This document shows, piece by piece, positions 7,762 through 16,120 of a stretch of DNA of 64,000 nucleotides. Position numbers and translations under genes: made by a program. The stretch comes from DATJMJ01 sp035503915 (lineage in GTDB: Bacteria; Actinomycetota; Acidimicrobiia; Acidimicrobiales; Palsa-688), in assembly GCA_035503915.1 (NCBI GenBank), contig DATJSU010000054.1, positions 1 through 64,000 on the forward strand, read 5' to 3'. The notes under the pieces were generated by a model. That model worked only from the letters and a program-made list of their open reading frames with translations. It was not told where the DNA came from and searched no databases. Each line of letters starts with the position of its first letter. Position 1 is the stretch's first letter.

Positions 7762-8144
7762 TCATCCTCCCAGCCAGGTGGCGCAGAAGTCCCGCCAGGT
7801 GAGATCTTCCTCAGGAGCGATGTCGATGCAGCTCCGGCAGACCACTGTGTGCAGTTTGTAGTCCAGGTGCACGCAGAACGGGTCGCCACGGCCGACGTCA
7901 CCGAACGCCAACAAAGTGGACGGCAGCCCGTCACGCTCCAGGCCAGCCCGCTCTCATGAGGGAGGCGGCCGAGCCGCCACACGGTCCACCCCTCGCCGTG
8001 CCGAGAGAACCGGCGGTCACTGCGCTCGTAGAAAGCGCGCAGCTGGGACGGCAGCTTGCCCCCGATCTGTTGTCCGCAGCGTTCGATCGCGCCAAGGCCG
8101 CGCGGCGGACCGATGTGCAAGGGGTTTCTCAACACTGAACCCAT
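7762..8144 (-). pseudogene. Frameshifted SMI1/KNR4 (SUKH) family gene
   Basis: The first frame, from 8144, carries the SUKH N-terminal half (GAIERCGQQIGGKLPSQLRA, a G-A-I-x-x-x-E-x-x-I/G-x-x-L-P pattern). The second half appears in another frame: STLLAFGDVGRGDPFCVHLD, then a tail ending in TWRDFCATWLGG with a TGA at 7762-7764. The L-A-F-G-D-x-G-x-G-D-P-F motif is diagnostic of the family. The shift must lie between about 7935 and 7962, after a TGA in the second frame. SUKH proteins often act as immunity proteins in polymorphic toxin systems; no partner toxin is visible here. Confidence 0.75.
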
Positions 8145-8383
8145 ATTGATCCCATCTGCGCCCTACGACAGGAGGACGTCGCGGTCTGGGAAGGCGAGCT
8201 AAACGACGGCTACGCGAACGGTGGACAATGGTCGAGGGGTGCGCCAGGACATTCAACGTCCAGGCAGCCCCGGCGTAGGGCTGCAGCCGCTCTTGCCGGC
8301 CGGCGGCGGGTACCCCGGCACCGCCGGCTTCACGTCTTGTCTTGGGCGTCTGACGAGCGGCGACAGTACGATCCTCGTGGCTT
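8145..8383. other. Intergenic region holding dispersed repeat copy 2
   Basis: No gene recognised. It contains GCTAAACGACGGCTACG at 8198-8214 and leads into the toxin-antitoxin promoter. Confidence 0.4.
8198..8214 (+). repeat. Dispersed repeat copy 2 (17 bp)
   Basis: GCTAAACGACGGCTACG; identical over 17 bp to 9123-9139. The two copies bracket the toxin-antitoxin pair as direct repeats about 925 bp apart. Confidence 0.7.
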
Positions 8384-8392
8384 GTGACCATG

Positions 8393-8409
8393 ATGTACGA
8401 TTTGTACAT
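8393..8409 (+). promoter_or_regulatory. Palindromic operator of the toxin-antitoxin pair
   Basis: A perfect inverted repeat ATGTAC-N5-GTACAT overlaps the antitoxin ATG (8408). It contains TGTACA (8403-8408), the core hexamer recognised by YefM in its own operator. Antitoxin autorepression, strengthened by the toxin, is the usual mode; binding here is inferred. Confidence 0.6.
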
Positions 8410-8659
8410 GTCAGAGTTGGCCGTCAGCGCCGCCAGGGACCACTTGGCCGAGGCAATCGAGCAGGCCCGGATCTCGGGCGAGCCTGTGTACGTCACCCGA
8501 CGTGGCCGGAGGGTCGCCGTCATCGTCGACGCCGAAGCGTACGACTCCTTGGTCGAGGCGGCCGAGGACGCCTTGGACAAGGCTGAACTAGGCGCGGCCC
8601 GGGCTGAGGACGACTACCTCCCTTGGGAACAGGCAAAGACTGACCTCGGGTTGGTGTGA
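8408..8659 (+). CDS. Type II antitoxin, Phd/YefM family
   Basis: An 83-residue antitoxin. The N-terminal DNA-binding part MSELAVSAARDHLAEAIEQA is followed by GEPVYVTRRGRRVAVIVDAE, the standard Phd/YefM strand pattern, then AYDSLVE and an acidic, flexible C-terminus that would neutralise the toxin. I start at ATG 8408, where family similarity begins. A GTG at 8384 would add eight residues. It overlaps the toxin start by GTGA (8656-8659), giving coupled translation. The operator overlaps its start codon. Confidence 0.9.
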   Translation: MSELAVSAARDHLAEAIEQARISGEPVYVTRRGRRVAVIVDAEAYDSLVEAAEDALDKAELGAARAEDDYLPWEQAKTDLGLV

Positions 8660-8919
8660 ACAGCTACCGGGTCGAGATCGCTCGTCGAGCCCTCAAGTCG
8701 CTCGCTCTTCTACCGCGCAATGAGCAACAAAGGATCAGGGCGGTGATCGACCTGCTCTCCGGCGAACCGCGGCCGCCGAGATGCGTTGCTCTGGTGGGCG
8801 AGGCGAATGTGTACCGGGTACGTGTCGGTGACTACCGGGTTGTCTACGAAGTCCACGACGACCGGCTGCTCGTACAGGTGGTCCGCGTCGGCCACCGTCG
8901 CGATGTCTACCGGAAGTAG
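8656..8919 (+). CDS. Type II toxin, RelE/ParE family
   Basis: An 87-residue RelE-fold protein, probably a ribosome-dependent mRNA interferase. It opens with the strand YRVEIARRALKSLALLPRNE, then helices with R-I-x-x-x-I-D-x-L. The conserved core VYRVRVGDYRVVYEVHDD and C-terminal VVRVGHRRDVYRK carry the basic/His/Tyr residues used for catalysis in RelE relatives. It starts at GTG 8656 inside the antitoxin stop. Its intact state contrasts with the decayed genes on both sides. Confidence 0.92.
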   Translation: MNSYRVEIARRALKSLALLPRNEQQRIRAVIDLLSGEPRPPRCVALVGEANVYRVRVGDYRVVYEVHDDRLLVQVVRVGHRRDVYRK

Positions 8920-9242
8920 TACGCCGCCGCGGCTTGAATGACCAGTCTCGGCGTGGCCACGCAGGACCCGCCGACGGGAACGGCTAGGGTCGGAGCTCCG
9001 CCAGCGCCAGGAGCGGGCCCATGGGCCTCAACCAGTCGTGCCCGCTGACCGAAGGTGCGGGGGCTCGCAGATTGTTCCATCGGTACCGGCCGGGCGACGG
9101 AGTCTCGGCGCCTGGCGCCGGCGCTAAACGACGGCTACGGGCGCAGGCTCAGGGAGCTGCAAAAGCTACATAATTCCACTGGAACGGGGAGCGTTCCTGA
9201 TGAGGTCTGGTAGGACATGAGGCGCCGGTGCTCGCAGGCCGT
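8920..9242. other. Gap downstream of the toxin holding dispersed repeat copy 3
   Basis: No gene is recognised. The repeat GCTAAACGACGGCTACGGGC begins at 9123. It is followed by a short frame reading DGYGRRLRELQKLHN, possibly the tail of a lost gene. A GC-rich hairpin-prone stretch (CGCCTGGCGCCGGCG) lies at 9109-9123. Confidence 0.4.
9123..9144 (+). repeat. Dispersed repeat copy 3 (17-19 bp match)
   Basis: It shares 17 bp with 8198-8214 and 19 bp with 6888-6906, in the same orientation. Confidence 0.7.
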
Positions 9243-9775
9243 TCACCGATTGGGGAGCGATCGCGGTAGCCCAAAAGATGCCAGGACAGTGTTCTCGAAA
9301 CGAGTCATGGCGCAGATCCGCTCGCCGGCGAGGGTGAGGACATAGAGCCCCACCCCGTTGCTGGTGCCGTTGGGCGCCCGTAGGTAGGCGCCGAACGCTG
9401 GCTGGCCGTTGGCCCGCGTCGGCACGAGGTCGAACCGCCGCCCCGCGCCGAAAATGCTCGCGCAGAACTTGGCGACGAGGTCTCGGCCTTGGTACTCCAA
9501 GGGCATGGGTGGCATCGAGACGAAGACGTCGTCGGTCAGCAGGCCGACGAGCGCCTCGAGGTCGGCCGACTCCCAAGCCTGGACGAACCTCTCCACGACG
9601 GCAGCTTCAGAAGGGGACCCGGGGGACGGGCTTGCTCCCAGGTCGGCTCCGGGGGACCGTCGGCGCTCCAAGCTGGCTCGCGCCCGCTTGAGGGCGCTGT
9701 TGACCGATCCGGTGCTCGAGCCGAGCATCTCGGCGACCTCGTCGGCATGGAAGCCGAGCACGTCGCGCAAGACAG
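9243..9775 (-). pseudogene. 5'-truncated ECF sigma factor (ECF41/SigJ type)
   Basis: The minus-strand frame encodes only the sigma region 4 tail (VLRDVLGFHADEVAEML, SVNSALKRARASLERR) and the SnoaL-like C-terminal domain typical of ECF41 sigma factors. It ends in FGLPRSLP, close to the family's usual ending. Sigma region 2 and the start of region 4 are missing. Similarity stops at about 9775, where a recombinase tail begins on the other strand. The ATG used by the open frame (9827) lies inside that foreign tail. It is probably non-functional, although a C-terminal domain alone could still be expressed. Confidence 0.75.
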
Positions 9776-9861
9776 GCGGGCATACCGTGGCCTCGATCGC
9801 GGCCACCATCGGGGTCAGCCGCTCCACCCTGTACCGTCACCTGGTAGCCACGAGCACCTGA
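9776..9861 (+). pseudogene. 3' tail of a serine recombinase (resolvase/invertase HTH)
   Basis: The plus strand reads GHTVASIAATIGVSRSTLYR followed by HLVATST and a stop. This is the C-terminal HTH of Hin/TnpR-type serine recombinases (hallmark I-A-x-x-x-G-V-S-R-x-T-L-Y-R). The catalytic domain is absent, and upstream sequence is the antisense of the sigma factor. It marks the scar of a lost transposon or invertase cassette. Confidence 0.75.
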
Positions 9862-10347
9862 CCGGGCCGCCTCCTCTGTGGCAGGGCCGGCCCCACCAGG
9901 GCCCGGCTTTCCCGTCGGTGCCCGACCGGTCGAGGCAGGCCAAGGTAGTAGCCGCGCTCCTCCGAAGCCGGCTCCCCTCGAGCGCGGCCAGCTGGTCGGG
10001 CGTGGGCGGGCGGCCTTGGACTACCAGGGAAAGCTGCAGCCCGGCATGCTGGGCCAGGTGGTGGAGGGCAACCCAGGACGTCACGGGCAGTATCCCAGCC
10101 CGCAGTACAAAAAGCCCGCTCATCTCGCCTCGGACAAGTTCGACCTACCTGAGGAAGCCGAGGGCAACCGTCGCGTACGGGCTGTGGTGCGCTGGCTCCA
10201 AGCCCAAGACAGAGCCTGACCGGACCAAGCCAGGGAGCCGGTCTCGCCCCGTAACGGCGACGCCCGCCTGGCGCTCCGCCTCGCCGGCACGCGCCTGGCC
10301 AAGCCTGTGGTGGGCCCTAGCCGACGACCCTGTGGCACGATAGCCCG
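9862..10347. other. 486-bp gap with no recognisable gene
   Basis: Several frames cross this stretch on both strands. None has a recognisable domain or a Shine-Dalgarno, and their translations look like antisense or decayed sequence. Confidence 0.4.
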
Positions 10348-11685
10348 ATGTACCCGCCCCATCGAAAGACACTCAGGCGCTGCTTGTCCGCCTTCGCCCT
10401 CGTGGGCGGCCCGTTGGCCCTTGTCGTGGCCTTCTCCACGCCCGCTTCGGCCACAACCGGGGTCTACTTCTACCCTCTCGAGGAGTTCCACACCGCGGGC
10501 GACCAGCTGAACGGCGTCGCCTGCCCATCCGGCGGCCCCTGCGCGGCGGTCGGCTCGGCAGCTCATGGCCAGAACCACACGCCGCTCATCTTGCTCCAAA
10601 GACACGTTTATTCGTCCAAGTACAACGTCCAGGTGGGCTGGTCCTTTGTGGAACCTGCCCTGCCGACGGGCGGCGCAGCTGGGCCCGACGACAGCCTTTC
10701 TTCGGTGTCGTGCAATAGCCCCCAGCAATGTTTCGCGGTAGGCGAGTACGACCTTGCGCCGGGCACCCTCCCGCTGGAGTACACCGGTCCCAGCCGCGGG
10801 CCTTGGCATGTAGCCGCCCAACCAGTTAGCCTGCCGCCGGACCACGACGTCGCCCCGGTCGAGGCCGGGCTCAGCGCGGTGTCCTGCAATGGCTCGGGCT
10901 TTTGCTTGGCCGTCGGTAATTACTGGGACAACAATGGTGGTGTGCCCGAGGGGATGGCCGTCTTCCTGCTCGGCCAGTCGGCCCAGGCGTTCAGTGTCCC
11001 CCCGCCACGTGGAGCCCCGGCGGGCACAAGCGTGACGCTAAATGGCGTTTCCTGCATCAAGACCGGCTGTGTAGTGGTCGGGGAGTACACCGGTTCTGGC
11101 GACACGCAGCGCGGGATGGCCGCGATCGTCTACGACAAGTACGTAACGGGGTGCGCCGGGGAGGCGTGCGTACAACCGCCGTTTTCGGTCCCCGCGCCAA
11201 CAGGCTCGGCGGGCATCAGTACCACCCTGACCGGGGTGTCCTGTGTCCCCGGGGGGACCTGCCTGATAAGCGGTTACGACATAAACGGCTCGACGGACAT
11301 CGCAACGCCGATGACCAGCACCATGGTACGGGCCCAGACGAAGGCCGGCGTCGCTTTCCACTCCCTCTACCAGGTGGCTCCCCACGAGACCGGCACGAGC
11401 CAGCTCAATAGCATTTGGTGCACCAGTAGTACCGACTGTGCCGCCGTCGGTACGTACAAGGACTCCGCCGGCGACGACCCGGCTCTCCTGGCCGACCTCG
11501 TGCCCGCTCACGGCTGGCTGGACGCCGGGTACACGTCGGGCTATGGGGTCACCGTCGGCTCGCAGCTCGACCTGACGTCGATTGCCTGTTGGGCCAAGGA
11601 CGACTGCGCCACAGTGGGGTTCGCCACGGCCCCCAACGGCACTATCTTTCCCATAGACGCCGTCAGTGCCGCCCCACCCGGATAG
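10348..11685 (+). CDS. Secreted protein with seven Cys-pair repeats
   Basis: A 445-residue exported protein. A basic N-terminus and the hydrophobic stretch SAFALVGGPLALVVAF, ending in TPASA, form a signal peptide cleaved near residue 37. The mature part is seven repeats of about 55-60 residues. Each has the core L-x-x-V-x-C-x(5-7)-C-x-x-V-G (for example LNGVACPSGGPCAAVG and LSAVSCNGSGFCLAVG), so each carries a probable disulphide pair. The pattern suggests a beta-propeller built of exported four-stranded blades. Such proteins are common in Actinobacteria and their function is unknown. It stands alone. Confidence 0.8.
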   Translation: MYPPHRKTLRRCLSAFALVGGPLALVVAFSTPASATTGVYFYPLEEFHTAGDQLNGVACPSGGPCAAVGSAAHGQNHTPLILLQRHVYSSKYNVQVGWSFVEPALPTGGAAGPDDSLSSVSCNSPQQCFAVGEYDLAPGTLPLEYTGPSRGPWHVAAQPVSLPPDHDVAPVEAGLSAVSCNGSGFCLAVGNYWDNNGGVPEGMAVFLLGQSAQAFSVPPPRGAPAGTSVTLNGVSCIKTGCVVVGEYTGSGDTQRGMAAIVYDKYVTGCAGEACVQPPFSVPAPTGSAGISTTLTGVSCVPGGTCLISGYDINGSTDIATPMTSTMVRAQTKAGVAFHSLYQVAPHETGTSQLNSIWCTSSTDCAAVGTYKDSAGDDPALLADLVPAHGWLDAGYTSGYGVTVGSQLDLTSIACWAKDDCATVGFATAPNGTIFPIDAVSAAPPG

Positions 11686-11717
11686 CAGGCCCACCCGCGA
11701 CTGGCCGGCCGCTGAGA

Positions 11718-11764
11718 GCGCTGTTCGCCGTACCCTTTTGAGTGGCCCGGGCTCGGAACAGCGC
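11718..11764. repeat. Inverted repeat, 9-bp arms
   Basis: GCGCTGTTC at 11718-11726 and GAACAGCGC at 11756-11764 are perfectly complementary around a 29-bp loop. It lies 32 bp past the Cys-repeat gene and could be a terminator without a U-tract or a mobile-element end. Confidence 0.45.
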
Positions 11765-11829
11765 AGGCCGCCGTCGGCGGGCCACGCCTGTCAAGTTGCA
11801 CCTGCCGGGGGACTGAGCGCAACCACCAG

Positions 11830-12080
11830 TCATCCCCAGCGCCTGCGCCTTGCGTCGCGTTTCAAGTTGCCAGGCAAGAGGAAGGCGGGGACAACCGTAA
11901 GCGCAGTGAAACCAATAGCCCAGCAGAAGGCAGTGTCGAAGGCTCCGGCTCTTGCAGCAGGCACGGTGTGCGTTAGTAGCCCATGTACCAGGATGACAGC
12001 CAGCACCGCGGCACCGAACGACCCGCCGAGCTGCTGGACGATCCTGGTCGGGGTCGCGGTAGTTCTGGCGCAAAAAACGA
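11830..12080 (-). pseudogene. C-terminal remnant of a DHA2-type MFS transporter
   Basis: The minus strand reads RIVQQLGGSFGAAVLAVILV, a loop, then FCWAIGFTALTVVPAFLLPG and a basic tail. These are the last two helices of an EmrB/QacA-type drug exporter, where Q-Q-x-G-G-S-x-G is conserved. The rest of the gene is absent; beyond about 12080 the frame runs into unrelated sequence. Confidence 0.65.
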
Positions 12081-12673
12081 CGCTAAGGGCCTCCGCACGG
12101 CCTACTCGCGGCACACTGAGACCTACTGACAACTTCGTGAGCGATTCGTGCTGACAGTTTCGGGCGGGGTCACAGTTGTTGTCGACTGGCAGGGCGATGG
12201 CCGAATGACGTGGCAGCGTCCAGAGGGTTCGGAAACGATCAGGTCGTTCACGTTCCCCCCGACGCTTGCCGTCAACCTCGTCCGCTCTACGGAGTCAGTC
12301 AGCACAAGTGAGAAACCCATGGTCCGCGCCATCGCAGCGCTCTCCGCTGGTTTTGGCCAAGCAATTGCCGAGGCTCTCGCGGAGGTTCCTGAGCCGCGGG
12401 TTTGATGTAGCCGGCGTGCTCGGCCTTGTACCGATACATGGACCGGACGGCCACCCAGCAGAACCTCACCCAGCTACACCGTCCTGCATCATACCGAAAC
12501 TTTTCGAAGTATCAGTCTTGCTCTTCGACCAGCGTCAGGCGGGTTTAAGCAGCACGGCGACTTGACTATGCGCCGTGACGAGCTTAGTGTCATCTCGCAA
12601 CACTAAAGGGGCGGTTTCGAGAATTTTCGGTGAAGGCCACCAGCTCGAGCCGACGAAAAGAAGGGGGAAATCT
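12081..12673. other. Upstream region of the sugar transport operon; no gene seen
   Basis: Only unconvincing frames are present. The region must contain the promoter of the binding-protein gene. A small palindrome CGAAA-CT-TTTCG lies at 12495-12506, and a related TTTCGAGAATTTTCG at 12616-12630. Either could be a LacI-type operator. A strong purine-rich ribosome-binding site (AAGAAGGGGGA) sits just before the operon start. Confidence 0.45.
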
Positions 12674-14026
12674 ATGTCTCTACATGCATCGGCCAGGGCG
12701 TCGCGCCACTCACGACGTCCCGCGCGTGGTGTGGTGGCCGTCGCCGCGACGACAGCACTCTCCGCGACCCTGCTGACGACCACGGCCGGCGCCACGACTC
12801 AGGATGCCACCATGGGTTCGACGGCGAGCATTTCGATCTGGGCCGTCAACCAGCCCGGGCCCGTCAACGACTACATGCTCGCCCTCGCCAAGAGCTTCGA
12901 TAGCGCGCACCCCGGCGACAAGGTGAGCGTAGACTTCATCGCCAACACGCCGTTCAAGCAGAAGATCCTCGTCGCGATGAGCGCCAAGAAGCCTCCAGCT
13001 CTCTTCTTCAGCTGGGGGGGCGGCATCCTGCAGGGGTACATCAAGGCCGGCGACGTGGCGTCGCTTGGCCCGACGACCGCGGCCTGGGCGAGCAGCTTCC
13101 TGCCCTCCTCGCTTGGCGCCGTCACCTACGACAACCAGCTGTGGGCCGCACCGATCCAGGGCACGCAGCCCGTGTTCTTCTACTACAACAAGTCGGTCTT
13201 CAAGAAGTACTCGCTTAGTTTCCCGACGACCTGGCCGCAGCTGCTCTCCGTGGTGAGCACGTTCCAGAAGGACGGCGTGTCCTCGCCGATCATCCTCGGC
13301 AACCTGTCAGGGTGGGAGGGGCTTACGTACCTCGAGTACCTGACCGACCGCACCGGCGGGCCGAGTGTGTTCGACGCCATCCAGTCCGGTAACCACGACG
13401 CTTGGAACAACCCGGCGGTCATCCATGCGCTCACCGACATCCAGACCCTCGTCAAGGCCGGAGCCTTCGAGACCGGGTATGACGCCCTCGACTACGGGCC
13501 CGAGACCGATGCCATGGTGAGGACCGGTGTCGGCGCGATGACGCTGATGGGCGACTGGCAGATCTCCGAGCTGCAGGGCGAGGACCCGAGCTTCGTGACG
13601 AACGACCTCGGCCAGGCGCCGTTCCCGACCGTCCCGGGCGGCAAGGGCAACGCCGCGGACCTCGAGGGCAACACGTCAGACTACCTAGCCGTGGCGAACG
13701 ATATCACCCCGGCACAGAAGGCGGTCGCCGAGCAGTTCCTCGAGACGGAGTTCGAGACGAGGTCTTTCGCCAAGACCGAGATCGCCGCCGCGCAGGTCCC
13801 CGTGATCAAGGGCACAGCCAACCTCCTCACTGGCTCGCTCAGCAAGTTCCTCGTCCAGATCTACAACTGGGTGGGGACGGCACCGAACTTCCAGTACTCC
13901 TGGGACCAGGCGCTCGGCGCGACCCGTGCCACACCGATGCTCACCAACCTCTCGAAGGTCTTCGAGCTGAGCGAGACGCCCCAGCAGTTCGTCGCTGCCC
14001 TCGACAGCTCGAGCAGCGGCGTCTGA
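12674..14026 (+). CDS. ABC sugar transporter solute-binding protein (family 1)
   Basis: A 450-residue exported binding protein. The basic N-terminus and hydrophobic VVAVAATTALSATLLTTTAG form a signal peptide ending near residue 40, with no lipobox Cys visible. The mature part has family 1 (maltose/cellobiose type) features: ISIWAVNQPGP at the start, FDSAHPGDKVSVDF, FFYYNKSVFKKY in the hinge region, and GAMTLMGDW. I start at ATG 12674 because of the adjacent AAGAAGGGGGA; the frame is open further upstream. It heads an operon with two permeases and a GH3 glucosidase, so a beta-glucoside or oligosaccharide is the likely ligand. Confidence 0.92.
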   Translation: MSLHASARASRHSRRPARGVVAVAATTALSATLLTTTAGATTQDATMGSTASISIWAVNQPGPVNDYMLALAKSFDSAHPGDKVSVDFIANTPFKQKILVAMSAKKPPALFFSWGGGILQGYIKAGDVASLGPTTAAWASSFLPSSLGAVTYDNQLWAAPIQGTQPVFFYYNKSVFKKYSLSFPTTWPQLLSVVSTFQKDGVSSPIILGNLSGWEGLTYLEYLTDRTGGPSVFDAIQSGNHDAWNNPAVIHALTDIQTLVKAGAFETGYDALDYGPETDAMVRTGVGAMTLMGDWQISELQGEDPSFVTNDLGQAPFPTVPGGKGNAADLEGNTSDYLAVANDITPAQKAVAEQFLETEFETRSFAKTEIAAAQVPVIKGTANLLTGSLSKFLVQIYNWVGTAPNFQYSWDQALGATRATPMLTNLSKVFELSETPQQFVAALDSSSSGV

Positions 14027-14137
14027 CACCGTGAGCGAAGCGAGCCCGGCACTGGTGGTGCTCACCGCATCACCAGTGCCGAGTTCGCCCGCCGAGCCGC
14101 CCACGAGCCGGGATAACGGGAAGGGCGACCCCCGCTG

Positions 14138-15121
14138 ATGGCGGCACGCGCACCGGCTGTCCCGACCGGCCTGTTTCGCGCGTCCAGGGTGGCACGCCGC
14201 GGCGGGCAGAGCGGACGTCCGGTCGGCGCGAGGTCCTACCGCTCGGCCGACTTCGTCGCCCTCGCGCCGACCCTGGTCCTCTACGGCGGGCTGGTCCTGG
14301 TGCCGATCGGGGTCGCCGTCGCGCTCAGCTTCTTCGACTGGAACGGCGTGGGTGGCCTTTCCTGGGCCAGCTGGTCGAACTGGACGACGTTCTTCCACGA
14401 CCCGGTCGCCCACCACTCCCTCGAGGTGACCGGGGTCCTCACCGTCACCAGCTGGGCGGTGCAGACGCCGCTCGCGATGGCACTCGGCCTGTTCGTCGCC
14501 GGGCGCCAACGCTACCGGGCAGTCTACGCCGCCATCTACCTGCTCCCGCTGCTGCTCTCGACGGCCGGCATCGCGCTCGTCTGGCAGGCGCTGCTCGACC
14601 CGACATTCGGGGGCCTCGCCTGGCTTTCCCGGCACTTCACCAGCCTGCATTTCCTCGAGCAGAACTGGCTCGGGGGTCCCCACACCGCGCTTTGGACGAT
14701 CGTCGCGCTCATCGCCTGGCAGTTCGTCCCCTTCCACACGCTCCTCTATCAGATGGGCAGGCGGCAGATCCCCGAGGTGCTCTACGAGGCCGCGGCGCTC
14801 GACGGCGTGAACCCCTTACAACGGTTCTGGAATGTCACCCTGCCCCAGCTGCGGTACACGATCGTTGTCTCGAGCACGCTCATCATCGTCGGCTCGCTCA
14901 CCTACTTCGACATGATCTTCATCCTCACCAACGGCGGGCCGGGCGACACGACGCGGGTGCTCTCGATCGATATGTACCAGGCCGCCTTCCAGGAGACTAC
15001 CTTCGGTTACGCAAGCGTGCTCGCCGTCGTGCTCGGCGTGATCGGCGTCACCGTCGCCCTGGTGCTCTTTCGCCTGACCGGCTTCTCCTCGATGAGCAGC
15101 CAGCGTGAGGGCATGGCGTGA
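14138..15121 (+). CDS. Sugar ABC transporter permease, MalF/UgpA type
   Basis: A 327-residue inner-membrane permease with six predicted helices. The first is near residues 45-65 (LVLYGGLVLVPIGVAVALSF). The EAA loop that docks the ATPase reads YEAAALDGVNPLQRFWNVTL. It ends in an overlap with the second permease (GTGA at 15118-15121), so the two are co-translated. Its partner ATPase is not encoded here; many actinobacteria use a shared MsiK-type ATPase. Confidence 0.92.
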   Translation: MAARAPAVPTGLFRASRVARRGGQSGRPVGARSYRSADFVALAPTLVLYGGLVLVPIGVAVALSFFDWNGVGGLSWASWSNWTTFFHDPVAHHSLEVTGVLTVTSWAVQTPLAMALGLFVAGRQRYRAVYAAIYLLPLLLSTAGIALVWQALLDPTFGGLAWLSRHFTSLHFLEQNWLGGPHTALWTIVALIAWQFVPFHTLLYQMGRRQIPEVLYEAAALDGVNPLQRFWNVTLPQLRYTIVVSSTLIIVGSLTYFDMIFILTNGGPGDTTRVLSIDMYQAAFQETTFGYASVLAVVLGVIGVTVALVLFRLTGFSSMSSQREGMA

Positions 15122-16032
15122 TCGTCTCGGTGCGCGACCGCGCGTCCGAGCTCTCCGTCTCGCGCCGGTCGTCGGCTTCGGGCAGCGCGCGTCAACGGAC
15201 GGCGCGCCGGCTGCGACGCCTGCACCCGCTACGCCTCATCGAGTTCGTGCTCGGGACCCTCTGGCTCGTCGTCGTCGTGGTGCCGATCTGGTTCATGATC
15301 CTCTCGAGCCTGAGGAACCAGACCACCTACCTCACGGCCAACCCGTGGGTCCCAAGCGCGCTAACAACGAGCGAGTACTCGCTTGTGTTCGACTCCGGCC
15401 TCGGCACCTACTTCATCAACAGCCTGATCGTCACTGCAGCCTCTATCGTGCTCACGCTCACGCTGTCGCTCGCCACATCTTTCCGCATCGTGCGTCGGAC
15501 GTCGCGCGCCTCGGGCTGGACGTTGCGCCTGCTGGTGTTCGGCCTCGCCGTGCCCATCCAGGCGCTCATCGTCCCGCTCTACATCATCATCGACAAGTTG
15601 GGGCTCTACGACAGCCTCACTGCGCTCGTGCTCACGATGAGCGCAACGGCGATCCCCATCTCGGTGCTCATCATGCTGAGCTACGTGCGTGACATCCCAC
15701 GCGAGCTGATCGACGCGATGTCAGTCGACGGCGGAGGCGAGTGGCGAGTCTTCGCGAGCCTGATCATCCCGATGTCGTTGCCGGTGCTCGCCACAGTGGG
15801 CATCTACGACGGCCTGCAGGTCTGGAACAACTTCCTGCTGCCGCTCATCCTGACCACGAGCAACTCGACAGCGGTGCTGCCGCTTGGGCTCTATAAGTTC
15901 CAGGGCCAGTTCGGCATCAATGTCCCGGCGATCATGGCCGCCGTCCTGCTCTCAGCCATCCCTCTCGTCGTGCTCTACGTCTCACTGCGCCGGCAGTTCG
16001 TGCGCGGCCTGAGCGGTGTCGGGATGCGTTGA
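15118..16032 (+). CDS. Sugar ABC transporter permease, MalG/UgpE type
   Basis: A 304-residue permease, starting at GTG 15118 inside the stop of the first permease. Helices include LWLVVVVVPIWFMILSSL near the N-terminus and SAIPLVVLYVSLRRQFVRG at the C-terminus. The latter matches the conserved MalG ending Q-x-x-x-x-x-G. The EAA motif reads RELIDAMSVDGGGEWRVF. It forms the heterodimeric channel with the preceding permease. Confidence 0.92.
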   Translation: MIVSVRDRASELSVSRRSSASGSARQRTARRLRRLHPLRLIEFVLGTLWLVVVVVPIWFMILSSLRNQTTYLTANPWVPSALTTSEYSLVFDSGLGTYFINSLIVTAASIVLTLTLSLATSFRIVRRTSRASGWTLRLLVFGLAVPIQALIVPLYIIIDKLGLYDSLTALVLTMSATAIPISVLIMLSYVRDIPRELIDAMSVDGGGEWRVFASLIIPMSLPVLATVGIYDGLQVWNNFLLPLILTTSNSTAVLPLGLYKFQGQFGINVPAIMAAVLLSAIPLVVLYVSLRRQFVRGLSGVGMR

Positions 16033-16120
16033 AACAGTCCAGGGCGCGCGAACCGGAACGGCTGCGAGCCGCCTCCCGTCCGGTGCCCGATCGATTACCG
16101 GAAAGGATTTGAGAGAAACA

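Noticed and set aside
9109..9144. An integron attC site at the dispersed repeat
   Set aside because: GCTAAAC resembles the RYYYAAC core but has A at a pyrimidine position, and no complementary GTTRRRY half lies nearby.
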